A stretch of 7,275 nucleotides of DNA from Burkholderiaceae bacterium (GTDB lineage: Bacteria; Pseudomonadota; Gammaproteobacteria; Burkholderiales; Burkholderiaceae). The DNA is taken from NCBI GenBank assembly GCA_023253905.1, contig JALREG010000200.1, positions 1 through 7,275 of the forward strand. The letters are read 5' to 3'. Below are positions 1-6,304 of the stretch, piece by piece; position 1 is the first letter of the stretch, and each line of letters opens with the position of its first letter. The translations under genes were made by a program, and so were the position numbers. The notes under the pieces were generated by a model, which was given only the letters and a program-made list of their open reading frames with translations, searched no databases and was not told where the DNA came from.

Positions 1-117
1 AGCAATGCCAACGACACCATGCAGAACGCCCGCGAGGCATTCAACAAAATGCTCGATATGCAGGCTGACATCCAACGTACGGTTTCGGAGACCGCACGCT
101 CCATCACACGGATATGA
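1..117 (+). CDS. C-terminal fragment of probable T3SS needle subunit (SctF-like), 5' truncated
   Basis: The first reading frame is open from the window edge to a TGA at 115-117 and gives 38 residues ending in ARSITRI. The pattern is amphipathic and helical, with Met-Gln at residues 7-8 and hydrophobic residues at heptad-like spacing. Compared from memory with the C-terminus of SPI-2 needle protein SsaG, it aligns almost without gaps: MQ/LQ at the start, F/Y, ML/FI, I/L, R/K, V/I, E/D and a final Ile-rich end. Needle subunits are small helical-hairpin proteins exported early and polymerised outside the cell. The position before a TPR chaperone and the rod gene fits SctF. Its stop overlaps the next start (ATGA), so the two are probably translationally coupled. 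Only the tail is visible, so a filament or translocator C-terminus, such as an EspA/Bsp22-type or YopD-type protein, remains possible. Confidence 0.5.
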   Translation, partial: SNANDTMQNAREAFNKMLDMQADIQRTVSETARSITRI

Positions 118-620
118 GCCAGATGACTGACACCACGCTACCCACCCCGGACATCGCCGATCTGAAGCGCTACATGCAGTCCAACCTCGCGTCGATCTCG
201 TCCCCCGCGCAGTCTGGCCCGCCGCTCTCTGACGGTGCAATTGAACAGCTCTATTCGCTTGGTTACCGGCTGCTCGTGGCCGAACAGCCTGAGCAGGCGC
301 TCTCGGTATTCGCGTTTCTGTTTGCCCAGCGGCCGACCGATCCGCGCGTGCTCTCAGGCTTCGGGCACTGCATGTTGGGCACGGGCAGTTCAGCACAGGC
401 GGCGGTCATGCACTCGCTCGCCATGACTGCCGAGCCGGATAATCCTGGTCACGCCCTGGCGCTGGCGGAAGCGCTCATCGCCATGCGCTCGCCGGCCGCG
501 GCAACCCTTCTGGAGGCTGTCAGGCATGCCGCAGTCGCCGCCAACAGGGGGGCGGTGGCAGACCGCGCACGTGCTCTGCTGACAATCCTTCGACAGCCTG
601 AAGCAGGAACACCGGGGTGA
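114..620 (+). CDS. SycD/LcrH-like TPR chaperone of the T3SS
   Basis: This 168-residue protein matches the SycD/LcrH class II chaperone layout and length. A variable N-terminus is followed by three helical-hairpin repeats at about residues 43-76, 77-110 and 111-144. The signature is visible: LYSLGYRLLVAEQPEQAL in repeat 1, then a GFGHCMLGTG turn in repeat 2, where the family has G-x-G-x-C-x-x-x-x-G, then an ALALAEALIAM helix. Such proteins act in the cytoplasm, holding hydrophobic translocator or needle subunits in an export-competent state. The start at 114 overlaps the upstream stop (ATGA). No good ribosome binding site precedes it, so coupling is likely. A second ATG at 123 would remove only three residues. 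The partner could be the upstream needle-like protein, which would make it functionally an SctG, or translocators encoded elsewhere. The family is well supported; the substrate is inferred. Confidence 0.8.
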   Translation: MSQMTDTTLPTPDIADLKRYMQSNLASISSPAQSGPPLSDGAIEQLYSLGYRLLVAEQPEQALSVFAFLFAQRPTDPRVLSGFGHCMLGTGSSAQAAVMHSLAMTAEPDNPGHALALAEALIAMRSPAAATLLEAVRHAAVAANRGAVADRARALLTILRQPEAGTPG

Positions 621-693
621 CTAGCGGCATCACGGTAACCGCTCCGGCGAGGTGCGGTCTCGGGGCCCCACTGTCTTTCGGCTCGGGGCGCTG
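621..693. other. Intergenic gap between the two TPR genes
   Basis: This is the longest non-coding stretch in an otherwise tightly packed operon. It holds a short inverted repeat, AGCGG at 623-627 and CCGCT at 639-643 with an 11-base loop, and an 8-base palindrome GGGGCCCC at 662-669. I see no AT-rich -10 element, T-run or terminator. If the downstream gene instead starts at the GTG at 652, the gap shrinks to 31 bases. I cannot assign it a function. Confidence 0.4.
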
Positions 694-1164
694 ATGCGTG
701 ACGCTGCTTCGTTCGCACCCTCGTTGTGCTTAGACCCGCTTACTCCGAACGAATTTCGGACATTGGCCGAAATCGGTCTGGTGGCTGCCGGGCGGGGCTG
801 GCTTGATCAAGCTGACCAGATTTTCAACGCGCTGATTGAACTCGCACCCGCCAGTACGTTGCCTCATATCGGGCTTGCGCTCGCCCTGCTGAATTCCAAT
901 CAACCCGACGCAGCTGTTCGGGTTCTCGAACGGGCCGAGGCGCTGGTGTCAGTGCCGCACTCACTCGGTACGGCTACGCATGTGTCCGATCCACGCGACG
1001 ATTCGGCGCTGATTCGAGCGTTTCACGGTGTCGCGCTGAAGCTATCTGGGCGCACATCAGAAAGTTTTAGGATACTTCGGGGCTTGGCCGATCGCCCTGC
1101 CGGCGACCACGCAGGTCGTATCTCCCGACGCATGCTTGGCTTACCCGAAGCTCAGGAGGCTTGA
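694..1164 (+). CDS. TPR-containing T3SS protein, SctG/YscG- or HrpB1-like
   Basis: The 156-residue product has at least one clear TPR-like hairpin at about residues 22-85. An FRTLAEIGLVAAGRGWLDQA helix pair is followed by an ALIELAP turn and an IGLALALLNSNQPDAAVRVL pair. A further helical segment lies at about residues 103-135 (HGVALKLSGRTSESFRILRG). This layout is typical of small T3SS TPR proteins such as YscG, which holds the needle subunit, and HrpB1. I chose the ATG at 694, which leaves the domain intact. An in-frame GTG at 652 would add 14 residues (RSRGPTVF...) that look non-conserved and has only a purine stretch right against the start. The stop at 1162-1164 is immediately followed by sctI, whose ribosome binding site lies inside this gene's 3' end. 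A needle co-chaperone role is inferred from position; no catalytic motif is visible. Confidence 0.6.
   Translation: MRDAASFAPSLCLDPLTPNEFRTLAEIGLVAAGRGWLDQADQIFNALIELAPASTLPHIGLALALLNSNQPDAAVRVLERAEALVSVPHSLGTATHVSDPRDDSALIRAFHGVALKLSGRTSESFRILRGLADRPAGDHAGRISRRMLGLPEAQEA
1154..1159 (+). promoter_or_regulatory. Strong ribosome binding site for sctI
   Basis: A full AGGAGG lies 7 bases before the ATG at 1167, within the last codons of the preceding TPR gene. It is among the best Shine-Dalgarno matches in the window. It decides the sctI start at 1167 over an in-frame TTG at 1161, which lies only one base after the AGGAGG. Confidence 0.85.
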
Positions 1165-1166
1165 AA

Positions 1167-1610
1167 ATGATTGATCCGGCGAACATGATCGGCGGGTTTA
1201 TACGGGCCATTCCTGTCGCCCCGGAGCCCAGCGCTGCGGCGGTCCCAGCGACCGATGTCGCACGCCTTCAACTCGCGCTTGCTGATATACCCGGGGGAGC
1301 GGACGCGGCCGGCGTGGCACAGGATGCAGTGTCTATCACAGTCGGTCGACCAGCGACCGGGACACCGGGTGGCCCGGCCGTCCCGCGCACGTTGGGCGAT
1401 GCCATCCTGCAAGGGCTTCAGTCGGCATCGACCGACATCACCAACGCCTGGCGCGCCACCGGCGAGGTTTTAAATAAGCCCGACATCACCGTCTCTGACA
1501 TGCTGCGCGTTCAGACCATGTTGCTCCAGTCTTCGGTGCAATACGAGCTGGTTGGAAAGGCGGTCAGTAAATCCACCCAGAGCCTAGAAAACATACTCAA
1601 GACCCAGTGA
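1167..1610 (+). CDS. sctI: T3SS inner rod protein SctI
   Basis: SctI (YscI/PrgJ/SsaI/HrpB family) is exported early and forms the short rod or adapter joining the export gate to the needle in the periplasm. The 147-residue product carries the family signature at its C-terminus: DMLRVQTMLLQSSVQYELVG at residues 111-130, followed by KAVSKSTQSLENILKTQ. The SVQYELVGKAVSK core with a helical end is characteristic of inner rods. The first 75 residues are rich in Ala, Pro and Gly and look disordered, so the protein is longer than typical rods of about 80-115 residues. Translation begins at the ATG at 1167, after a strong AGGAGG. The stop overlaps the sctJ GTG start (GTGA at 1607-1610). Confidence 0.88.
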   Translation: MIDPANMIGGFIRAIPVAPEPSAAAVPATDVARLQLALADIPGGADAAGVAQDAVSITVGRPATGTPGGPAVPRTLGDAILQGLQSASTDITNAWRATGEVLNKPDITVSDMLRVQTMLLQSSVQYELVGKAVSKSTQSLENILKTQ

Positions 1611-2413
1611 ACGCCTTCTCTTTATTTCTATTCAACGCTGCCCGGCGTCTGCTCGCCACGCTCCTCCTCGGATTGGCCCTGGCCGGTTGTTCGGGCCGAG
1701 TTGAGCTTCTCGCCTCGGTACCGGAGGCTGACGCCAACGAGGTCATCGCCGCCCTTATCAATCAGGGGGTTGATGCCACCAAGGTGTCGGGCAAGGAGGG
1801 AATGGTTGGGGTTCGCGTCCCGGCCAATCAGTCGGCACGTGCAGTGGACATCCTTCGCGTCCTGGGGCTGCCTCGCGAGCGCTTCGCGGGCATGGGCGAG
1901 GTGTTCCGTAAGGATGGACTCATTTCCTCGCCTGTCGAAGAGAGGGCGCGCTATCTTTACGCGCTCTCGCAGGACCTTTCAGCAACCCTGTCCCGCATTG
2001 ACGGGGTACTGTTTGCGCGGGTTCATCTGGTATTGCCGGAGCGCGGGTCCGGTGGCGAGCCGCCCATGCCAGCCTCGGCCGCCGTGTTCATCAAGCATCG
2101 ATCCGAGGCCAATCTTGAAGCGCTACAACCGCAGGTCCGCCGCCTGGTCACCAACAGCATTCCGGGGCTGAGCAGCGACCGCGTGTCGACCGTCCTCGTC
2201 CCCTCCTCCATGGCCTTACCGGCGTCGTCGGCGGGTCCGTCCAACGTATTGGGCGTGCGCGTTGAATCCGGCTCGATCTGGAGCCTGGTGGCGCTGTTAC
2301 TGGTGTTCGTGCTGGTCACCGCCGCCGCCGCGGGCGCTGGGGTCTACTGGTTCCTCCGGCGCACCGGGCGAATGGGTGGTGCGGCGACTGGTCGCGCGCC
2401 GCCCGCCCCATGA
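1607..2413 (+). CDS. sctJ: T3SS inner-membrane ring lipoprotein SctJ
   Basis: SctJ (YscJ/PrgK/MxiJ/EscJ, related to FliF) forms the lipid-anchored inner-membrane ring of the basal body. The 268-residue product starts with a lipoprotein signal peptide: Arg13-Arg14, a Leu/Ala hydrophobic core, and the lipobox LAGC with Cys28 as the acylated residue. The two periplasmic ring-building domains follow at about residues 32-85 and 110-200. The family signature FRKDGLISSPVEERARYLYA lies at 100-119, then SATLSRIDGV, ARVHLVLPE and AAVFIKH. A single transmembrane helix lies at about 224-250, followed by Arg-Arg and a short Ala/Pro-rich cytoplasmic tail. The start is GTG at 1607, overlapping the sctI stop. 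No clear ribosome binding site precedes it, so expression probably depends on coupling to sctI. The 3' end overlaps sctK by four bases (ATGA). Confidence 0.95.
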   Translation: MNAFSLFLFNAARRLLATLLLGLALAGCSGRVELLASVPEADANEVIAALINQGVDATKVSGKEGMVGVRVPANQSARAVDILRVLGLPRERFAGMGEVFRKDGLISSPVEERARYLYALSQDLSATLSRIDGVLFARVHLVLPERGSGGEPPMPASAAVFIKHRSEANLEALQPQVRRLVTNSIPGLSSDRVSTVLVPSSMALPASSAGPSNVLGVRVESGSIWSLVALLLVFVLVTAAAAGAGVYWFLRRTGRMGGAATGRAPPAP

Positions 2414-3081
2414 ACCTTCCGCTGGTTTTTTCCCAACTGCCTTCCGAGGCGGGACGGAGCGTGATCGACTTCCTGTATAGCCCCGCGCGGGGCGCACACG
2501 CGGGGCGGCTCGCCGCGTGGGTGCCGGCCGGGATCGATCCCGCACAGCCTGGGCCTGCCCGCACGCTCGCGGGCTTGCTGGGCTCAGCCGGCGCCGAACT
2601 CGACCCGGGCCAGGCACTTCACCGAGTCGCCCTTCTGCCGCAGCCCCGACTGTCCGAGCTCGCGCGCCGCGCAGCCATCGACACGCTGGGGTGGGCGCTC
2701 CGCCGGGTGGTTCGCAACACAGAGCTGGTCAGGCTGGACGAATGGGTCACGCAGGACGACTGGAGTCGCGTTTACCAGGCGTCGCTCAATCACCCACTCG
2801 CGGATCGTCGCCTGGTCGGGGACATCGAGACGCTGATCCGCGCCTTGCAACATGTTGGATGGCACCTGATCGAGCGTGCAGCCGACACCTTGCCCCGCGC
2901 GCTGAGTCTAAGGCTGCTTCTTAAATGCCCGCCGGTGGACACTGCGTCGGTATCAGCATTTGATTCGTATCAGTCTAACGAGGTCGACGTCATTGTCAGG
3001 AGTTATTCCGAATGGGCGAGCACAGCCATTCCCGATTGGGACAATGCGCTCGCTGCATTGGCGGCGCCCGCTCGCGGTTGA
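2410..3081 (+). CDS. sctK: T3SS sorting-platform adaptor SctK
   Basis: SctK (YscK/PscK/OrgA/MxiK family) links the cytoplasmic sorting platform (SctQ, SctL) to the inner-membrane ring. The family diverges strongly, so the call rests partly on position between sctJ and sctL. Family-like features are visible in the 223-residue product: ALLPQPRLSELARRAAIDTL at residues 74-93, then a helical WALRRVV segment, a conserved-looking GWHLIERAADTLP near 150-162, and RLLLKCPP at 168-175, where YscK-type proteins have an RL-x-LK-x-P motif. No signal peptide or membrane helix is present, which fits a cytoplasmic protein. The ATG at 2410 overlaps the sctJ stop (ATGA at 2410-2413) with no ribosome binding site of its own, so coupling is likely. 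The stop ends at 3081, seven bases before the sctL start. Confidence 0.82.
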   Translation: MNLPLVFSQLPSEAGRSVIDFLYSPARGAHAGRLAAWVPAGIDPAQPGPARTLAGLLGSAGAELDPGQALHRVALLPQPRLSELARRAAIDTLGWALRRVVRNTELVRLDEWVTQDDWSRVYQASLNHPLADRRLVGDIETLIRALQHVGWHLIERAADTLPRALSLRLLLKCPPVDTASVSAFDSYQSNEVDVIVRSYSEWASTAIPDWDNALAALAAPARG

Positions 3082-3088
3082 GGATGCA

Positions 3089-3715
3089 ATGAGTTTTATT
3101 CGACTGACAAGTTCAAAAGCCCTGGGAGCCATCGACGCCTCCGATCCCGTGGTGCCCGCTGCGGAGGCGGCCGCCTGGTTGGAGGCCTCAGCGCTTCTTG
3201 AGCATGCACGACAAGAGGCTGCCCAGCTACTTGGTTCAGCCCGTCAGCAGCTCGAGGCGGAGCGCGAGCGCGGCTATCAGCAGGGCCTGGAAGAGGCCAG
3301 ACTCGAACTGACCGAGCGAATGATTGAAACCGCCTCGCGAACGGTTGAGCTCTTTGCATCGATCGAACAAAGAATGGTCAGCCTGGTCATGGATGCAGTG
3401 CGTCGCCTGATGGCGGATTTTTCTGATACGGAGCGGGTCATGGCGGTGGTTCGAAGCGCTTTGTCAGTGCTTCGCAATCAACGCCAGCTCACATTAAGAA
3501 TTGCACCTGAGCATGTTGAGCAGGTCCGTGCCCGCGCCACGGAGTTGCTGGAGCAGTTTCCAGGTGTTGGAATTCTCGATATCGTTGCCGATCCGCGTTT
3601 GAAGCTCGATGCCACCATCCTGGAAAGCGAGATTGGTCTGGTCGAAGCCAGCATCGAGTCGCAATTGCAGGCGATCGAACAAGGCTTCCAGAAAGTTCTG
3701 GGAAGCAGAGTCTGA
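3089..3715 (+). CDS. sctL: T3SS ATPase stator/regulator SctL
   Basis: SctL (YscL/HrpE/MxiN, homologous to flagellar FliH and to V/F-ATPase peripheral stalks) binds SctN and SctQ and forms the spokes of the sorting platform. The 208-residue product has a charged coiled coil at about residues 28-90 (LLEHARQEAAQLLGSARQQL, then EAERERGYQQGLEEA). Its C-terminal globular domain ends in the family signature: IVADPRLKLDATILESEIGL at 165-184, then VEASIESQLQAIEQ. In many relatives this reads D-x-x-L-x-x-G-x-x-LESE-x-G-x-VDAS, so here Asp174 replaces the usual Gly and Glu186 the usual Asp. The ATG at 3089 follows GAGGA at 3080-3084, which overlaps the sctK stop. An upstream in-frame start at 2960 would run through sctK codons and is not credible. 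Confidence 0.93.
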   Translation: MSFIRLTSSKALGAIDASDPVVPAAEAAAWLEASALLEHARQEAAQLLGSARQQLEAERERGYQQGLEEARLELTERMIETASRTVELFASIEQRMVSLVMDAVRRLMADFSDTERVMAVVRSALSVLRNQRQLTLRIAPEHVEQVRARATELLEQFPGVGILDIVADPRLKLDATILESEIGLVEASIESQLQAIEQGFQKVLGSRV

Positions 3716-3726
3716 CGGCGACCACC

Positions 3727-3730
3727 AGGA
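3727..3730 (+). promoter_or_regulatory. Ribosome binding site for sctN (GTG start)
   Basis: AGGA lies 6 bases before the GTG at 3737, in the 21-base gap after sctL. It supports GTG 3737 as the start, preserving the [11 protein letters not shown]-terminus, over the internal ATGs ten or more codons downstream. Confidence 0.65.
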
Positions 3731-3736
3731 CCCTTC

Positions 3737-5095
3737 GTGAAGAGCTTTGATTACCTCACCGACATGATGCGAATGGCGCTGGACGACACGCCTACGCTCA
3801 TGATCAAGGGGCGCGTGATTCAGGTGGTGGGAACCATCATCAAAGCGGTTGTTCCAGCTGTGAAGGTGGGTGAGGTCTGCATTCTTCGCAACCCCGGCGA
3901 AGACTTTGAGATGAAGGCCGAGGTGGTTGGCTTTTCGCGTGACGCTGCACTGCTCACCCCGCTTGGCGACATGTACGGCATCTCCGCATACACCGAGGTC
4001 ACCCCCACTGGGCGCGCCCACATGGTTCCCGTAGGTGACGGACTGCTTGGCCGGGTGCTTGATGGGCTCGGTCGCCCACTCGACGCAGATACTGCTGGCC
4101 CGCTGCAGGCCGATCGATTCTATCCGGTGTTCGCTGACGCACCAGACCCGATGCGGCGGCGAATCATCAAGGACCCCATGCCGCTAGGGGTGCGTGCCAT
4201 CGATGGTCTGCTCACCTGCGGCGAGGGGCAGCGTATGGGCATTTTTGCCGCTGCGGGAGGTGGCAAGTCCACGCTGCTTGGCATGCTGGTGAAAGGGGCA
4301 GCGGCTGACGTGATCGTGATTGCGCTGATCGGCGAGCGCGGCCGCGAGGTTCGTGAGTTCATTGAAAATGAATTGGGCGAGGAAGGCTGCCGACGTTCGG
4401 TGATTGTCTGCGCGACCTCGGATAAATCCTCGATGGAGCGTGCCAAGGCAGCCTATGTGGCAACCGCCATTGCCGAATATTTCCGCGACCAGGGGCGCAA
4501 GGTTCTTTTTCTGATGGACTCGGTCACGCGGTTTGCGCGTGCGCAGCGCGAGATCGGCCTGGCAGCGGGCGAGCCGCCCACCCGTCGCGGATTTCCGCCG
4601 TCGGTATTTGCCACGCTCCCCAAGCTGATGGAGCGGGTTGGCATGAATGACAGAGGTTCGATCACAGCGCTCTACACCGTGCTGGTGGAGGGTGATGACA
4701 TGACCGAGCCCATCGCTGATGAAACCCGCTCCATCCTTGACGGCCACATCATCCTTTCCCGTAACCTGGCCGCTGCGAATCACTATCCCGCGATCGACAT
4801 TCTCGCGTCAACCAGCCGGGTACAAAACGCGGTGGTGAGTCGCGAGCACCGTTCGGCCGCAGGACGCCTTCGAGAGTTGATGGCGAAGTATGCCGAGGTG
4901 GAACTGCTGGTCAAGATTGGCGAATACAAACGCGGCGGCGATGCCACCACCGATGAAGCCATCGACAAGATCGAGGCAATACGCGACTTCCTCAAACAGC
5001 GCACTGACGACCGATCACCTTTTGCGACGGCGCAGGCGGCCCTGAGCACCCTCACCGGCATTGAAGTTCCCCCGACTGAGACAGGGCTCGCCTGA
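3737..5095 (+). CDS. sctN: T3SS ATPase SctN
   Basis: SctN (YscN/InvC/EscN/HrcN, related to FliI and F1-beta) is the hexameric ATPase beneath the export gate. It strips chaperones from substrates and unfolds them for export. The 452-residue length is typical. Visible motifs are an N-terminal beta-barrel with [18 protein letters not shown] near residues 23-40, [16 protein letters not shown] near 101-116, the P-loop AAAGGGKST with Lys177, the catalytic loop [10 protein letters not shown] with Glu200, Walker B VLFLMDS ending near Asp261, [42 protein letters not shown], and ASTSR with Arg361 as the likely arginine finger. Ala171 in place of Gly at the first P-loop position is also seen in YscN-type enzymes. 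The C-terminal helical domain contains [10 protein letters not shown]. The GTG start at 3737 has AGGA six bases upstream. The stop shares one base with the sctO ATG. Confidence 0.98.
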   Translation: MKSFDYLTDMMRMALDDTPTLMIKGRVIQVVGTIIKAVVPAVKVGEVCILRNPGEDFEMKAEVVGFSRDAALLTPLGDMYGISAYTEVTPTGRAHMVPVGDGLLGRVLDGLGRPLDADTAGPLQADRFYPVFADAPDPMRRRIIKDPMPLGVRAIDGLLTCGEGQRMGIFAAAGGGKSTLLGMLVKGAAADVIVIALIGERGREVREFIENELGEEGCRRSVIVCATSDKSSMERAKAAYVATAIAEYFRDQGRKVLFLMDSVTRFARAQREIGLAAGEPPTRRGFPPSVFATLPKLMERVGMNDRGSITALYTVLVEGDDMTEPIADETRSILDGHIILSRNLAAANHYPAIDILASTSRVQNAVVSREHRSAAGRLRELMAKYAEVELLVKIGEYKRGGDATTDEAIDKIEAIRDFLKQRTDDRSPFATAQAALSTLTGIEVPPTETGLA

Positions 5096-5592
5096 TGGAG
5101 CCACTCGACGAACTGCTGTCTATCAAGCGCTTTCGTGAGCAGCAGGCCGACGCGGGCCTGCAGGTGGCGCGCGGTGCACTCTCCGAGGCTCATCGCGGAG
5201 AACAGCAGCGGGAAAGCGCCCTTGCCGAATTTCGCAACTACGCGAAAGTCGAGGAGGAGTCGCTGTACCGGCGCGTTCTCAACCGCGCAGTCAAGGTCAA
5301 CGATATCTTTCGGCTTCATGAAGATATCGCTATTCTCCGAGCCAGCGAAGCCCAGTACGAGGCAGATCTGAGGAAAGCAATCGCCCTACGCGAGACCGCG
5401 CAGGTGCGCCACACCGAGGCTCAGGACACCGCTCGTGAGGCCCGAAACACCCGCGAGAAGTTCACAGAACTTGTTACCCGTCACCACGCGGGCATCGCGC
5501 GTGAGCTCGAGCGACGCGAGGAGCTCGAGTTCGAGGAATTGGCCGGCATCGTGCGCGAACGCGAGCAGTGGTCGGAGGAACCCGATGTCTGA
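5095..5592 (+). CDS. sctO: T3SS ATPase stalk protein SctO
   Basis: SctO (YscO/InvI/Spa13, structurally like flagellar FliJ and F1-gamma) is a helical-hairpin stalk in the SctN hexamer pore that contacts the export-gate protein SctV. The 165-residue product is almost entirely charged helix, with Glu, Arg, Ala and Gln dominant, as expected of an antiparallel coiled coil. The turn is probably near residues 58-75 (YRRVLNRAVKVNDIFRLHED). The start [18 protein letters not shown] fits the family pattern of LxxIKxxREQ, and the end ELERREELEFEEL is typical. Sequence conservation in this family is low, so position directly after sctN and before sctP is strong supporting evidence. The ATG at 5095 overlaps the sctN stop by one base (TGATG). 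The 3' end overlaps sctP by eight bases and carries its ribosome binding site. Confidence 0.88.
   Translation: MEPLDELLSIKRFREQQADAGLQVARGALSEAHRGEQQRESALAEFRNYAKVEEESLYRRVLNRAVKVNDIFRLHEDIAILRASEAQYEADLRKAIALRETAQVRHTEAQDTAREARNTREKFTELVTRHHAGIARELERREELEFEELAGIVREREQWSEEPDV
5301..5329. repeat. Perfect 9-bp inverted repeat within sctO
   Basis: CGATATCTT at 5301-5309 and AAGATATCG at 5321-5329 are exact reverse complements around an 11-base spacer. No T-run follows, so it is not a typical terminator. It falls where the SctO hairpin turn is predicted, in codons for NDIFRLHEDIA. The repeated GAT-ATC codon pair could explain it by chance. Confidence 0.5.
5574..5578 (+). promoter_or_regulatory. 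Ribosome binding site for sctP
   Basis: GGAGG lies 6 bases before the ATG at 5585 and is contained in the last codons of sctO. It fixes the sctP start, rejecting an open upstream extension from 5435 that lies wholly inside sctO. Confidence 0.82.
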
Positions 5593-6304
5593 GCGTCCGG
5601 TTTCGCTCGATCTGCGTACGCTTGCTGGCCACGGCGGCGCGCTTTCAGGCCGGGAGTCGTCAGCTTTTCAGGCGCCCGACGAGTTCGATCAGACGCTGGC
5701 CGAGCGCTTTGCCGCGGCCCTGCAAGGTCAGGGCCCCGAACCGGGGGAGTCGCCGGCCGTCGAACTGGACGGCCCATTCAGCCTCCTTGGGGCAGTGAAC
5801 AAGCCGGACGCCAACGAAGGGCTTGGGTTCGAAGGACTTGGCGCAGAACTCGACGGCAAACAGCATGCACGAACGCCTTGTGTGCCGGCGCGCGCCCCGC
5901 TTATCGGTGGTGCCCTCGCAGCCTCTGAGGGCGGGGGCGCTGGCCAACCGGATCCACGCGCTGGCGAACATCACCCGCAGCTGCTTCAGGCGATCACCGC
6001 CATGGCACTTACGATCGCGGTGAGCGACGGCAGCCAAGGACGGCGCGCGGTCAGAGTCGAACTGAGCGATTCCGCCCTGCCCGGGGTCACGGTGTCGGTC
6101 TACCTTGCGTATGGCGAATGGGTTGCTGATTTTTTGTGCACTGTCCAATCTTCGTTCGATAGCCTCGCATGTGACGCGTCCAACATGGCACAGCAGCTCG
6201 CTGATGCATTACGAAAGCCCGCCTGCTGGCTGGTCTCCATGGATCCTCCTGAACGCGATCCCGTTGAAGCCCGGGCCCTGCCCGCAAGGACACCCTCCGA
6301 ATGA
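5585..6304 (+). CDS. sctP: T3SS needle-length/substrate-switch protein SctP (HpaP/YscP-like)
   Basis: SctP proteins act as a ruler and, through a C-terminal globular domain that contacts SctU, switch export from needle subunits to later substrates. The 239-residue product has a low-complexity N-terminal region rich in Gly, Pro, Ala and acidic residues (about 1-130). A compact C-terminal domain follows at about 150-222: RRAVRVELSDSALPGVTVSV, then beta-strand GEWVADFLCTV, then helix NMAQQLADALRK and CWLVSMDPP. Strands around an LPG turn, then a paired strand and helices, match the HpaP/FliK-type switch domain as I recall it. The family is poorly conserved, so position between sctO and sctQ matters. 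It is much shorter than Yersinia YscP (about 500 residues). It has four cysteines, at 99, 185, 196 and 214. The ATG follows GGAGG, and the stop overlaps the sctQ ATG (ATGA at 6301-6304). Confidence 0.8.
   Translation: MSERPVSLDLRTLAGHGGALSGRESSAFQAPDEFDQTLAERFAAALQGQGPEPGESPAVELDGPFSLLGAVNKPDANEGLGFEGLGAELDGKQHARTPCVPARAPLIGGALAASEGGGAGQPDPRAGEHHPQLLQAITAMALTIAVSDGSQGRRAVRVELSDSALPGVTVSVYLAYGEWVADFLCTVQSSFDSLACDASNMAQQLADALRKPACWLVSMDPPERDPVEARALPARTPSE

Noticed and set aside
2960..3088. N-terminal extension of SctL by 43 residues
   Set aside because: It would be read through the sctK coding region in another frame; the ATG at 3089 has a ribosome binding site and matches the usual SctL length.
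3494..4021. A 175-codon minus-strand open frame across the sctL/sctN junction
   Set aside because: It is antisense to two confident genes and shows no family features.
4250..4275. Apparent departure of the SctN P-loop from the G-x4-GK-S/T consensus (Ala171 at the first Gly)
   Set aside because: Ala at this position is found in YscN-type ATPases as I recall them, and all other catalytic motifs are intact.
4184..4783. A 199-codon open frame on the minus strand opposite sctN
   Set aside because: It lies wholly antisense to the strongly conserved ATPase, has no recognisable domain, and is explained by GC-rich codon bias.
5503..5529. Direct repeat GAGCTCGAG, 18 bases apart, near the end of sctO
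   Set aside because: It encodes repeated ELE in a charged coiled coil, so protein composition explains it.
5435..5584. N-terminal extension of SctP by 50 residues
   Set aside because: It overlaps sctO, is Ser/Arg-rich out-of-frame sequence, and GGAGG sits at the right distance from the ATG at 5585.
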